From Sinonovacula constricta (lineage: Eukaryota; Mollusca; Bivalvia; Cardiida; Solecurtidae), in NCBI GenBank assembly GCA_007844125.1, contig CM017565.1, positions 11,094,450-11,158,449 of the forward strand: a DNA stretch of 64,000 nucleotides, read 5' to 3'. Made by a program: the position numbers and the translations under genes. Below are positions 48,201-64,000 of the stretch, one piece after another. Each line of letters begins with the position of its first letter. The first letter of the stretch is position 1. The notes under the pieces are model-generated. The model made no database searches. It was not told the DNA's origin and worked only from the letters and a program-made list of their open reading frames with translations.

Positions 48201-48624
48201 CTGTACCATAATCCACCATGCTCAGCTAATTAAAGAAAGCATGGATTCCTGCGAAATGTCTTCAGCAGCTAAAAGGAAAAGGCATGTAATCAAAATGTAA
48301 CACAAAGAAATAAACAAATGGCACTTGGTAAATTTTGGCTGGGACGACACTTTACTTTTGCTTTGCTTGCCTGGAACGCAGTAAAAAAAAAAAACTTCAC
48401 AAATGTGACGTAAGATTTTAAAAAAAGATTCAGAAGGCTTGGAAGTAAAGCTCACCATCTCCAGAAATGACGAAAATGTCAGTATGCTTGTCGGCATTGA
48501 AATCACCAAATGCGGCGATAATTCCATGGTTATTTGAACCGAATACCTTGTTACTTACATCAGTTACGGATTGAGACACATATAACAAAGAACTGAAGAA
48601 TATAACATGATAAATTACATTCAT
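30226..48624 (-). CDS. ITFG1: ITFG1 / T-cell immunomodulatory protein (TIP) homologue (complete, 17 coding exons)
   Basis: Exons on the minus strand: 48624-48456, 46948-46724, 44734-44689, 44370-44299, 42902-42796, 42539-42481, 42229-42136, 41571-41483, 39329-39160, 38599-38449, 37800-37695, 35318-35275, 34910-34832, 34453-34323, 33791-33709, 33247-33130, 30285-30226. They total 1803 nt, giving 600 aa; all phases agree, and human ITFG1 is about 612 aa. The chosen ATG opens a signal peptide (MNVIYHVIFFSSLLYVSQS). Seven FG-GAP-like blades follow, for example FGDFNADKHTDIFV, PADFDGDVQMDLLV, FADFDGDTKVDVLV and VGDFNLDGYPDLLAV. The conserved block PYGVNQPGPALTYTT comes next, then one transmembrane helix at about residues 554-577 and a cytoplasmic tail ending KRQEAQKFHFDAM. 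In vertebrates this is a type I membrane glycoprotein with an integrin-alpha-like propeller; its exact function is debated. Exon 14 uses a weak donor (AAA|GTCTCT). Introns 11 and 16 carry large minisatellites. Confidence 0.96.
30738..33129 (-). repeat. 31-bp minisatellite: copies of the ITFG1 exon 16 end plus splice donor (about 75 copies)
   Basis: The array fills most of ITFG1 intron 16 (30286-33129). On the minus strand each unit contains TGGAGAGACAGG|GTCAGT followed by an intron-like spacer (AATGCCTAGATGC). The first 12 bases equal the end of exon 16 (CAC TGG AGA GAC AGG), and GTCAGT is its donor. Unit variants (AATGCAT, AACACCTATATGC, AATGACTAGATGC) are interspersed, and the left end is more diverged. 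The array meets the exon at 33130 without any gap. Confidence 0.95.
35490..37290. repeat. 28-bp minisatellite in ITFG1 intron 11 (about 63 copies)
   Basis: Highly regular units such as GGAAGTACAGTAACATTTAA followed by TGTTGATT. Two sites alternate across units (TTTAATG or TTTAGTG; GATTGGA or GACTGGA), and a few units are deleted (for example near 36703 and 36807). Each unit includes the near-palindrome AACATTTAATGTT. Unlike the two arrays above, the unit does not match a neighbouring exon. On the transcribed strand it reads TACTTCCAG, an acceptor-like string. Confidence 0.95.
43245..43405 (-). mobile_element. tRNA-derived SINE (family D), head half only, ITFG1 intron 4
   Basis: Only the tRNA-proximal part is kept (GGCCAACCAGTCTTGCC; ACGACTTTGGTATACC; GGGGCCTCCCGTACTTGG). 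The B box has decayed to GGTTTGAGTAC. Confidence 0.65.
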
Positions 48625-50703
48625 TTTGGCTAAGACATTTGTCACATGAAACTGAAAACACAGTTTTTAGGCGTTTGTATATATTTTTTATTTCTTCGTG
48701 ATAATCTATGTTCTAAATATTCTTACATGTTAAAACGCTTACAAGAACAGATTTATAGTAAAACATTCATGGTAAAGTATATCTATTTAAATATTTACAT
48801 ATGGAATCATGTTGAGTTTATATTATTTATATGCTACATAAAAATGGAGGAATCATTTAAATTCATTCAAATGTTAAATCGAGTTTTACACAATACAATC
48901 GTCTCTACTTGGCTGAATACACACAAAAATGCAGCGGGAAATAAACGAGAGGATCCGCTTACTTTACGTTCGATAACCTCTGAGTTTTCTCCTATACTAT
49001 CAAAGCGCTTACAGTGTACATGAATTCGGCTAATTCCGTATCGACATCGTTATGACCCGTAGACAACCGACGCTATTGTTTGCCCTTACTAATGACAATA
49101 TGTGAAACAATTTGTTTTTGATTATTGGCCAAAATGAAATTTGGCTTTAAAGAGATTACGGTTTTGAATTACATAGTGTGCACTGGAATAAGAAATGAAA
49201 CATGTAAAAAGCAAGGTAATTACTTTTTTGAGGGAAGGAAAAAAGTTAAACGTCCAAATAGAAGGCTTTTGTTTTTTGTGAACTAGAAAGAGTTAATCTG
49301 TGTAGAACCACCAACGCATCACGACAAGTCGAAAAATAACAATACTTTTTTCTACCTTTTTTATATATCATGAACCGAAATTATGACATTAAAACGGACA
49401 AATAAACTGCTAGCAATTATGATATCTAATAGCAAATGTTAACTTATTTTAATACTTTTACAGAGCTTTTTCCAATTTCATGGTATGCCATGTCGATCTA
49501 AAATATCTTCTGCATACAACGTCCAACAACAACAAAATATCGACCTTCTTTTATTTATTAAAAGTTCCGTCCGACACTTAACCGCTATAAAGTAGGTATT
49601 TGACAATTCGTCAGTATCACATGCCTATAACGACACCATTGTCTTGGAGTATTTGGGAATTATTACAAGCCACATGTAGAAACAGTACGTACAATATTTA
49701 AATAAGATCAGCTGGGTTATGCTTTCTACCAGTGAGTCACTGATTAGACAATATGAATCACGTCTGTTGATCCGAGGCCCTGACAGGAAGATGATTGTTC
49801 GTAATAATAGATTGACTACAGGCTGCATTTTTAGGCAATAGTTAAAACAAACAGAAATAGTTTCCATTATAAATAGAAACTTAAAGATACACAAGAATTA
49901 TGACGTGCTTTCTTTTTAAAATGACACAATGACGAGCAAACTTTTGTTCCTATTTGATCAAACTAGATAAATGGAATATACATATAAAATGGTCATTAGC
50001 TTCCAGAACGGGAGCGTTGCAGCTGGATTCCTTTAAAGTTATTACTTCTTCTACACAAACACCGCGGATAACAGCTTTGCATATTTTTGCGATCACTCCT
50101 GGATCAATATCAGAGAGATTGATCTGTTTAACCAACCCTGAACCAAAGTTTAAGTAGATGATCACATTCTGTTTAGATAGACCGATGATAACTTAAACGA
50201 TTTGTTTGAGAAGTATTACCAATGTTTATCTGGTTTATCGGGCTCATGCCATTCTCAACAACGTTAATGATATACATCGCCAATTTATGAATGTAATTAC
50301 TGAAGAGAGGTAATCCTACATTTTATTCCATTCTCAATGAAAAGTCGAAGTTACAACTAGAATTTGAAATACAGTTAGATTGAAAAAGCCATACATTTAT
50401 ATCTGGTAAGTATTGTGTACGGGTTTGTCAATAGAAATATCCATTTTATCTAGAGTACAATTCCTTTTACATTTTAAGTGCTTTACCTAAATTTTCATTT
50501 GTTGATCAATCGATCGTCCAACATTGGCGATGTACTTGCTCAATTATAAGGGAACTTTATTCTTTATTCAAACTACTGACGTTTGTTTATTTGTTCAGTG
50601 CGACTATTAAACCAGTGCTTATAACTAGTGCGCGGTTCAGTTCATCGACGAATATACAGCCAACTTTCGGGTTCTACACTGCAGGTAGCACTTCAATCGG
50701 AAT
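48625..50703. other. Divergent intergenic region between ITFG1 and the PH-domain gene
   Basis: ITFG1 (minus) and the PH gene (plus) are divergently oriented about 2.1 kb apart. Both promoters must lie here, but no core motif stands out. A 71-codon minus-strand frame (50165-49950) is the only coding-like stretch, and I could not identify it. Confidence 0.5.
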
Positions 50704-54927
<4,224 letters not shown>

Positions 54928-55841
54928 TTTTAATTGGTTTTACCCAATAACAATATGTTAATAGTGATAACATCATCATCATTACTAAGTCACAAAAGTG
55001 CTATGTATATATTTACTATTTATTCCATAAAATATACTTCTGTATACTTCACCTACCCTTTGTCTGTCCTACACTCATACACACACATTATTGGCTGTGA
55101 ACCATTAAATATTTATAAATTCTTTGTGACCTTGTCTTTGAAGGAACCTCAATTCACCTTTAACATTTGGACAAAACAGACTTTGAAATACAAAGTCTAC
55201 AGACAGAAACCAATGACTGCACTAAAATTGATCCAGTTTATTGGATTAAAGCTCAATGTTGATATATATATTATATTATTAACCTCTGCCATTTATGCTT
55301 CAAACTATAAATACAACAAACTGATTGCAAGAGCATCAATTCCACTTGTGTTGGAACCCATACTCAGTGATGATCCTGAAATTCATATTTCCTGGAAATG
55401 TCACTGCTTTTTGTAGGAAATAAATACAATGTCCTCTTTATACACATACTATTAAAAAGGTGGTAGGTATAAGCATGACAAACATTGTTTCTTTGTATCA
55501 TTTAATAAAAAACAAATAATAAATATTTCAGTAATTTTAAACTATAAAATTAAAACATGTTATACAGATATGTTGATCAAAGTATACCAATCAAACATTG
55601 GTACACAACCTCAGTACTGTCTTCAAATATTAACAGTAGTTCCCATTAATAACATATTTCCCCATACTGTATGAACCTGTTATCCACATTGTGATACAGT
55701 CCTCCGATATTGGCAACTAGAGACAGTGTGAAAATATAGTTTTACAACTGAAAAGAAAAATGCATTGACAAAATAAACATTTAAAGGCAAAAAGGGTGAA
55801 TAAGAAAATTCAAATTGTTTCTATGAACAGTTTGAAAAATT

Positions 55842-56370
55842 AAACAAGATGGCCATGATGACCCTTAATCTCTCACCTGAGGACATGGCTTTTAGTAGGC
55901 TCATACCTGGTGTCAAATAATTAAGAGTTATTTACTTTAGAAATCTTTGGTGGAGATTTGACCATAAGTGTGACTTCTGGGGTGATCACAACATTTTCTA
56001 GGATTTGACCAAGTAACCTACTTTGTGACCCCATGTTACCCAGTTCATCAAAGATTTCATGTAGGCTAACATTCCGGCCAGGTTTGGAGAAGATTGGGCC
56101 ATAAATTTTACCTCTAGCATGTTCACAAGGTTTTTATACAATTTGTCCTAGTGACCTAATTCTTAACCCTATGTGAACCAGTTAAAAATTCATCCATAAT
56201 TTCTAGCAGACAAAAATTCTGACGAAACTTGGTGAAGATTGGATAAAAACTATAGCCTTTAGTGTGTTCACAAGCAAATTGTTGAGGCGGCATGCTGCAT
56301 GACAGACAAGGTACTAAGGGGTATCAAAAAAGCTCACCTTGATCATGTTATGCTCATGTAAGCTAAAAAC
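55842..56370 (+). mobile_element. GCTCACCTGA-ended element, copy 3, short and decayed
   Basis: The left end (ACAAGATGGCCATGATGACC, then CTCTCACCTGAGGACA) and right end (GCTCATGTAAGCTAAAA) are degenerate. Only about two to three core units remain, so core copy number varies between copies in one window. Confidence 0.75.
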
Positions 56371-58947
56371 ACAATTTTTTATTCATCATAGGGCCAATAT
56401 CAGCTCTTAAAATAGATGTATATTGAAAGTATAGAATAAATGGTCAATTTAATATGTTCATTGTACAATTGTTACTTATAGTTGTATATCTTTGATTCAT
56501 AATTGCCATTCGTAAAAAAATTGTGCCGTAGGATTCAATTATACAATGATTGATGAAAGAAAACCAGAAATTAGTGTTCACATAGAACCAATGCCATTCA
56601 ACAGGCAACTGGAATGCCACATCTTTCTCAGAACTCATTAAGCAAGGACCAAGAAATCCCTTGGCAATAGTGATGTCATACATACAGGTTCCCAAAAGAA
56701 CCAGTAAAATATATACTGTCTGCTCAACACATGATAGGGTTGCTATTTTTCCCTTCAGTATATCAATGAAACACTTTAGATTATTAAATCTAGGTGACTG
56801 GGTACTTTCTTTGTACTAGTGTAAAGAGCCGAACTATCAATATATAAGGAATGTCAAACTACACTACACTAATGCGCTTCTTTGAACCTGTAAAACAAAG
56901 TATAACAGGGATATTATTTCAAATATACAATAAACACAATTCAACAACAAAGTATAAATGGATTTTGTAGGTTATATCACCATAGTCTTTCAAAAATTAT
57001 TACATTGCATTGGATACAGATGAATGTGTTAACAAAACTGGAGAAAAATAATATAACATTCAAAATATTTAGTAAGAATAAACAGATAAACATTTATGCT
57101 CTTTAAATTCTTTCTTCTTGACAACAATATCTTTTCCTCTCTAATCTAAGAAACCATTTAAGTCAATTACAGAAGGTACTTCTGGTCTTAATTAGGACTT
57201 TTTATTTCATCATACATACACTTGCAAGCCACGATAACAAAACTGTTATCAAAGATAAGATTCAGCTTGACAACCTGTATTGGCAAATGACAGATTTCCC
57301 ATTCTTGAGTTAATATCATAAAACTTAGTTACCATGCATTCCTCATTAAATAAACAAAATACAGCACTATGAATATGCTCAATATAAGATTCAGTTTGTC
57401 AATGCTATTGTTTACTAAAATACTTATGTACTTGATACTTTAAAACCAATGTTTGCTATTATTCATTCAAATAGAAACAACAACAGTCGGGCCCTTAATG
57501 TAGGACATTACAAATACAATTGCACGTTTCTAGTATCCATTCAGAGAATAAGTTACAATCAAGAGTAAGGCACAAATATTTCCTTATTAAGATATGGGTA
57601 ATAATAATAATAATAATATCAGAGCTTCACAAAACAAAAGTGCAAATTATCTGACACATGTCAAACACATCCTGTATTTTTGTACTCATTATATTCATCA
57701 TTTTTAGACAAAAACAAGCAACTTTAAATTATAAAAAGAAAATATTTAGACAAGAAAAATACCACTATTTGATAGAAAAAATATGAAAATATCTTCTTTA
57801 CAGACCTGAGTAAGGATTAGGGTGTCTTAACAGTAACTCTACCTGTTTAAAAAACAGGCACCTTGCTGCCAGACTGGATTTTGTTAAAAATTAGTATAAT
57901 AACAAGCAATTAAGTAAACCACAATGATGGAATAAGATCACACGGTTATAATTTAAAAAGATCTAGACAGAAATAGAATGTTAAGATCATACATAACTTA
58001 TAGGTATTTGATACATTTTCAAACACACAGCATTTACTGGTTTAGCCAACAGTTTAAAGCAAAGTAAATCGGCACAATGTAAAGTAAGCTATATCACAAT
58101 AATGAATGATACGGATCTGTAAGATCACCAGTTCATGTAAAGTGACATGTATCACAATAATGAATGATATACAGCAGATCTGACAGATAACAAGTTTAAA
58201 ATAGCATAAGTTTTAGGCAAGAATCAAGTCATACTTGCAGAGACATGTAAGGGTATGATTCTGAAAAATGAATTGCAAAAACATCAATAAAGGGTGTGGA
58301 TTTCTATGAACAACAACAAAAACCCAAATTAAAAAAATGGTTACAATACAAAACCCACAGTGATATGAAAGTGTTTAAGGTTTTCAAATTTGATCAATGT
58401 TTAAACAAGGTAAGCACCATTAACAAATGGTGAAAATAACAAAAATATTTTTTATCATTATTTTTACAGATATTAAATGTTAAGTTTATATGAAGTTAAT
58501 AATTCTCATAATGATGAAACTTTAAAAAAAACTAACATTTTCTTTGTTATTTACAAAATTTATCATTTGCAACAGGTTAAAATGGAAAAAAAACTATATA
58601 CGGGGGTTAAACCAGATTTTGGGTCTCAATATCCTTCTTTTCAATTAAACATCATATAAAATGGTAGGTATGGAAAGGGCATTTAACATGCAACATACGT
58701 GATTATTTTATTTTAAGATTGCACCATATGTTTTCCTAAAATCAGCATTTTCATAACCATAGTAATGCATGTCCGGCGCATACTGTAGATCTCATTTAAC
58801 TAGCCACAGAGAAGCATCATTTGATAGTCAATTTCTTAAAAATTCTGCCAATGTGTAATGTCATATTGACGTCGTGTAAATTTGACCGTTAGATGACTGA
58901 AACAGCATTGTTTGAAGAGTGCTTGTGACAACATCTATTGATCCAAA

Positions 58948-59302
58948 ATGCTGTCAAATGAACAACTAGAAACTCACGCAATCGTCAAGTTTTGTCAGCA
59001 GATGGTTGACACACCTTCTGCCACGTTTAAGAAGATTACACATGTGAAAAGGTGATCATGCAGTCAGCAGAACCACAGTATTTGACTGGCACAAACGCTT
59101 CGGAGACGGGTAAAATGATTAAGATGACAGAAAGGGTAGGGGGCACAAGAAGAAAATCAACGGCACATTGACAACATCAATTGCAGAAATACTTCAATGT
59201 GAAAGATACTTCACAGTCCATGATTTATCCGAGATGTTTGATATCAGCGAGGGGACTGTTCATTCCATCTTGACCAAAGAACTACACATGCGGAAGGTAA
59301 AT
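58948..59302 (+). pseudogene. Mariner/Tc1-type transposase N-terminal fragment, frame-broken
   Basis: Reading in shifting frames gives MLSNEQLETHAIVKFCQQMV, then DWHKRFGDG, then TVHDLSEMFDISEGTVHSIL and ELHMRKV. These are the two helix-turn-helix parts of a mariner DNA-binding domain, in order. The catalytic DDE/D part is absent. At least two frameshifts or stops lie between 59060 and 59170. It sits 3' of the partial gene at 60.5 kb. Confidence 0.8.
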
Positions 59303-60523
59303 GTCTATGGTCTTTAGATCCAAATGTTGAGTTTTACTTAAAAAATCATAACATAAACACCAACATTATCAAGCACAAGTGATACTTCAGATGCAATAAA
59401 ACATTTCAGACAGAAATGGAAAATATGGCTTTGTCACTTGGAATGTTACATGACATATAACAATACACATGCAATGTGGTCCAAAGGCATGAACAATTCT
59501 AATATGTCTTTTAAGTCATGGACTTAAAATAATTAAATCTATGAAATGTTTAAATATATAACAAACACCCATTTAATGAGCAGGCATAAAGTTAACAATT
59601 ACAAATGTGATAAATACAAGACATTTACATACATTTACAATCTGTTATTTAATACAATAAAAATTATTTAATAATTGACATTAATATGCAATATTTATAT
59701 TGTAAAATAGAACTCACTAGCCCCGTTTGGACTCAAACAGTGAACATGCACAATAACAATGTAGTATCCTTTATTGTTACCCAATTACCAAACCTTACAT
59801 TTATATGATAAAAACAAGGAAATATTTTAAATATAAAAGAGAAATAATCTTTACAAAAATATTTCCTAAGTCATGACTTTTTTATAGTTCAATAGTGTCA
59901 ATATAATGGCTGATTAAAAACAGCTGACCAAATAAAAAACAAAGAGTTGTGATTTCAAATAAACCTTTTCTTATTCCCCCCACCCCAAGATGCCACCCAA
60001 TAGAAAAACAAGAACAATACAACAACCTTAATGCTGGTGTAAAATTACAACCATTGAAACAATACTTCTGTAAAAAAAAAGCTAATGTAGGTATCCTTTA
60101 AGTGAAGTCATATACATGCATTTTGATATACTCATGTCTTTGCAATTGTTATTTTTTTCATGCTCATTTTTACTGTGCACCAATATCAGGTTTCTGAGTA
60201 TTTAACCTCCCATTTTCTTTCAATGATTGAGTTAGAGTATTTTGTTCCTACATGCTCAGTTGGTTGTTACTTAATGCTCCCCCTCAGAACTCATGATAAA
60301 GGAAGTGTTTCACACATTAAGCCCTTCTACAAACTATATATTGCTGGTATTCATTAAGTGTCTAAATGTGACAAATTTAATGGTTACCTGCAATATAAGG
60401 TTTGGGTGATAACTAGAGGCACTGTGACTTACTTCCCTCATTGAGAATCTCATCCTTGTATATTACATTGGTTCCTCAGTACAACACTAGGATGTGTGTT
60501 TGGAGGAAGAAAGGGTATCACTG

Positions 60524-63500
60524 TCACTTGAGTAAGCCCAAAATTACAGATCTTTCTCGCTCTCCCAGCTTCTTGACCTCCTGCATGAACTCAGATGGGT
60601 CTGCAAATAGAATCATCAAAACATAATTCACTGCTGTAAATGGTTAGTTGATTGGAGCAAATGAATTTGTCTTAATATAGTTATTCCAAGATGTAAGAGG
60701 TCAGTTTAGGTCAACCCAACAAATTTGTTCTATAATCTAACAGCAGTCAAACGTCTTTTGCAGCCAGTGGTCAGCTTGAGTAAGCAAATCTTCCTTTAAT
60801 TAAGTCCTAATTAGTGACCAAATGCAGGTGCAAATCGCCAGTTGAAGTCACGCACACAGCATGTGTCTGTTAGCCCTACTTACCACCCACCTTTCATTAT
60901 TCAGATAGCAGAGGCATTAATTTATGAGCGAGTTAATTTATGCACAGATTAACATGCTTGACACATCTTAATTATCTGATTACATAAAATTGTGATAGTT
61001 TCGATTCTTGTGCATGCAGATCTTGTTCAAATGACATTTATAATTATTTACTTGAACCCTCACCATAAATTTGATGTGAATCAATTAAGATGGTAAGCTT
61101 AGTACTGTAAGTGACCTTACTACTAATAATCAACAATACTCAGCTGAAAAAACTTCTGAAATTGTGCATCAAACATTGACATTATAAAATCTTTAAGCTG
61201 TATTTATATGTACAGATAAAAAATACTTTGCAGTGTAAGAACTAATAAAGTAATACTTATTTGTAAACATTAACATATTAGGTAAACATTGTCTGGTCTT
61301 AAAATATTTTGTCATATCATATCAGCCAACCTAATGCTGCATATAATGAGTTTGAATGTACATGAATGTTGGCCTACATAATGCACTACATCAACATATT
61401 TTTGTCTTTGTCAGTAGCTGAAAATGGGAACACAAACAAACATTATAATTTATATAGTTGTAAAGAGAGGAAACAATGATACTTTAGATACTTACTTGAT
61501 TTTTGTAGGCTGACCAGAAATTTACAAAACACATCTCTGAAAGCTGGCTGACACTGGAAAAAGACAAAAGATGATATATATTATACACCAAGGCTGTTAG
61601 ACGCTGCAGTAGAACACTTACTGTAGAAGTTGCCCTACTTTAAATAAAAAAGAAACAAAGTCTCTCTAAAGCCCAATACTGAGGCTTACAGTGAGGTAGT
61701 AAAGATAAAATCCTGATCCTGATAAAAGCAACTACATGCTAGATAATGCTTCATGTGTAAAATACTGATGCCCAAATAACAAGACCAGGCCTCACCTCCT
61801 CCTCCCCATCCCAGCTGTCCCAATCAGACTCTTCATCATCATCCTCACCCTCCTCCTCCTTGGACGTGTCATGTGACCCTGCGACATCACCACTGTGGGA
61901 GCTGAGGGCACTCAGACGCCCAGTGAAGCTGCCACTGTTGTTACTGGTGTTCAACGTAAGGCTCTCCATGTAGCGTGAGCTGGACGGGGTACCTATAGAA
62001 ATATTTATCCAAACTATTTAACATTAAGCAGTTGTCCTGTAGTAGAAAGATATTTGCCAAAATGATCAATTTGTTTTAATCAAAGGAGCTTAAAATAATT
62101 TTATATATATCAATAAAAAATTCAACTTCCAAAAACCATCACTACTTCTAAGTGTTCTCATTATAAAGGATCCATTAGAATTAATTGGCCCTTGGAAAAC
62201 CTTCCTAAAAGAGAAAAGATTGGACTTAGTATGGTAAAGTAAATAACCCTATTGAATGTTATGTAGCTGACCTATGATGACCTCCTCTGAATCCGAGTCA
62301 TCCTGGGGATCTGGACTGTCAGACAGGGGAATGTCATTGGACAGTAGGTACAGGTCATCTGTGTCCATCCCAGACACTGGGGGAGAGTCAACCGTGAACT
62401 GGACAGTCTATCAACAACCAAGAAATGTTTTAATATAAAGCCTCGTTTATTCTGGTTTAAAGATTTTAAGGTTCAAACTTTCATTCATACTTAAGGTATG
62501 TTGATGAACAATACAGTAGCTATACATTGATCTAGACAGTGATAAAGTGTTACCGTAGAAACGATCTGCTTGAATGTAATAAGGGTATTGAGTAAAGACT
62601 CAGAATTTTTAATAGGGAACTGTTCTCAAAGAAAGCACATTACTCTGTACTAATTGGGTAGTATGGCTATTTTAGCTCAGTACTAAAGTGCTGCACTAGA
62701 GCTACCATCCCACAAAGGAAGTGATTGTCAGGGTTAAAGTGGTCTACATTAAATAACAAATTAACCTTGGAAGGAATTGTAAAAGACAAACAGAAGACAA
62801 AAGCCATATGTTATATTAACTTAATATATTGCAAAAACTAATAACAATATTTTTAACGACAGGTTCTTAAAAGTTTTAAATGCTGTCCACGGTAGACAAA
62901 ACATTCGTACCAGACATCTTACTACAGGATATACTCAGTCAATTTACCTCATTGAGCCTGGCAGAGATGCCAGACAGGACGATGGTAAGATGTCGATTGA
63001 GGTTGATGGGCTGGCACAGAGTCTCATACATTGACAGCACCTTCTGTACTTGTGGCAGCTCTACCGTCTGTCAGATACAACAGCACAGGACGAGGGGGGT
63101 CAACATGGGGCATTAGGTTCAACAATAAAATCCTCTTGGGGTAAATGACTAACTAGGTACTGGTAGTTTCATAAACTGTTTCGTTCACTTGATCATTCTA
63201 ATAATGAACTTTTTCAATATAAGTGCATTATCTCTACCTAGAAAACTCTTATTACACAGCTGTTAATTTTTTAACAATTGCTTGACTTTAAAATACTGTA
63301 TGATACTAAACCGACTTCCAGGAAGAAATTAAATTAGTAAGAAAAATGATAAATACGTAAAACCTACATTTAAGTTTTTATAAAGTGAGTAGTAGGCTAG
63401 ATCTTCTACCTAAAGTAATGAGTTACCTTCATGGCTATGACAGCAGCCAGCTCCTTGAGGGTAACAAGCAGGAATACAAGACAAAGGTGTTTTACTTCAC

Positions 63501-63553
63501 GGTCATGTTGCTCTTTTGTGAACTGTACCAAGCTAGACACTTGGGTCTGGAGG
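60524..63553 (-). CDS. C-terminal six exons of a large protein with an acidic tail, possibly HEATR5-like (5' part off window)
   Basis: Exons on the minus strand: 63553-63427, 63067-62948, 62407-62272, 61992-61796, 61553-61496, 60600-60524. They give about 238 residues with all phases matching and a stop at 60524. The first two visible exons are helical and resemble HEAT/ARM-type repeats (SLVQFTKEQHDREVKHLCLV; VQKVLSMYETLCQPINLNRH). They are followed by a Ser/Asp-rich disordered region (DIPLSDSPDPQDDSDSEEV), a strongly acidic stretch EGEDDDEESDWDSWDGEEE, and a short helical end (KKLGERERSVILGLLK). The arrangement of repeats followed by an acidic, Trp-containing tail recalls HEATR5/Laa1-type AP-1-associated proteins. 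I cannot confirm that from memory, so no symbol is given. The upstream intron is a minisatellite running off the window edge. Confidence 0.7.
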
Positions 63554-63557
63554 CTGA

Positions 63558-64000
63558 AACACACACAGGCAATCAGGGATATGTACACAATTATTGAGGA
63601 ATATGTCAAGATTGACAGGCCATTGTTGTCAAGATACACACAGACAATCAGGAATATGTACACAATTATACAGGTATATGTCAAGATTGATAGGCCATTG
63701 TTATCAAGATACACACACATACAATCAGGAAAATGTGCATATGTCAAGATTGATAGGCCATTGTTGTCATGATATACACACAGGCAATCAGGAATATGTG
63801 CACAATTATACAGGTATATGTCAAGATTGATAGGCCATTGTTGTCATGATACACACACATACAATCAGGAATATGTACACAATTATACAGGTATATGTCA
63901 AAATTGACCGGCCATTGTTATCATGATACACACACAGGCAATCAGGAATATGTACATAATTATATAGGTATATGTCAAGATTGATAGGCTATTGTTATCA
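63558..64000. repeat. About 77-bp tandem repeat abutting a 3' splice site, continuing off the window
   Basis: Units carry GGCAATCAGGAATATGTACA, then AATTATACAGGTATATGTCA, then a GATAGGCCATTGTTGTCA block and a short CA run. At least five copies are visible and the array runs past the right edge. It begins four to five bases from the acceptor of the exon at 63553. Confidence 0.92.

Larger units (their letters stand above)
54928..60523. other. Convergent intergenic region: PH-gene 3' flank and 3' flank of the 60.5-kb gene
   Basis: The two genes point toward each other. AT-rich sequence with the decayed GCTCACCTGA element (55842), a TAA microsatellite (about 57600-57620), the mariner fragment (58948) and a short local duplication at 58088-58175 around ATCACAATAATGAATGATA. 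The 160-codon frame starting at 54934 is not supported as a gene. Confidence 0.55.

Noticed and set aside
48222..48300. Possible extra ITFG1 exon reading AAEDISQESMLSLIS
   Set aside because: Exon 1 joins exon 2 in phase (DG|QSVLVYF), and this piece ends in a stop without a usable donor.
54934..55416. 160-codon plus-strand frame after the PH-domain gene
   Set aside because: AT-rich codon use, no recognisable domain, and it lies where the PH-gene 3' UTR should be.

Overview
The window is animal nuclear DNA. It is AT-rich and holds intron-rich genes with canonical GT..AG junctions, several tRNA-derived SINE families, DNA transposons and long minisatellites. Two repeat families with the 'GCTCACCTGA ... 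TCAGGTGAGC' ends and the 'GACCTTGACCTT' core look to me like repeats typical of bivalve molluscs. A bivalve is therefore the best guess, from pattern recognition and not from a database search. No bacterial operon, tRNA/rRNA gene or CRISPR array is present.

Layout. 1-5.8 kb: repeats and 3' flank. 5.8-26.7 kb, minus strand: a complete 12-exon VPS4 gene (439 aa, every splice phase checked), the ESCRT-III disassembly AAA ATPase. Its 7-kb intron 5 carries an intact hAT-type transposase gene (12.9-15.3 kb) and a 41-bp minisatellite broken up by a SINE, a Mutator-like foldback element and a hAT-like MITE, each with a target-site duplication. 26.7-30.2 kb: intergenic. 30.2-48.6 kb, minus strand: a complete 17-exon ITFG1/TIP gene (600 aa), a signal-peptide, FG-GAP propeller, single-pass membrane protein. 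Its last intron is almost entirely a 31-bp minisatellite and another intron holds a 28-bp minisatellite. 50.7-54.9 kb, plus strand: a seven-exon gene for a small PH-domain protein (209 aa) that I cannot name. 54.9-60.5 kb: 3' flanks, repeats and a mariner fragment. 60.5-63.6 kb, minus strand: the last six exons of a large gene continuing off the right edge (acidic C-terminus, possibly HEATR5-like).

Main discovery. Two unrelated genes carry large minisatellites whose repeat unit is the 3' end of the adjoining exon plus its own 5' splice site. In VPS4 intron 5 the 41-bp unit is the last 37 nt of exon 5 (encoding [13 protein letters not shown]) plus GTAT. In ITFG1 intron 16 the 31-bp unit is the last 12 nt of exon 16 plus 19 nt of intron. 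Each intron thus starts with tens of copies of its own splice donor. A third array, at 63.56 kb, abuts a 3' splice site. This suggests that splice junctions are repeatedly amplified into minisatellites in this genome.

VPS4 (endosome/ESCRT) also has a perfect CLEAR-type palindrome (GTCACGTGAC) about 150 bp upstream of its ATG. The VPS4 and ITFG1 genes lie head-to-tail 3.5 kb apart. I see no evidence that the four genes work as one pathway.
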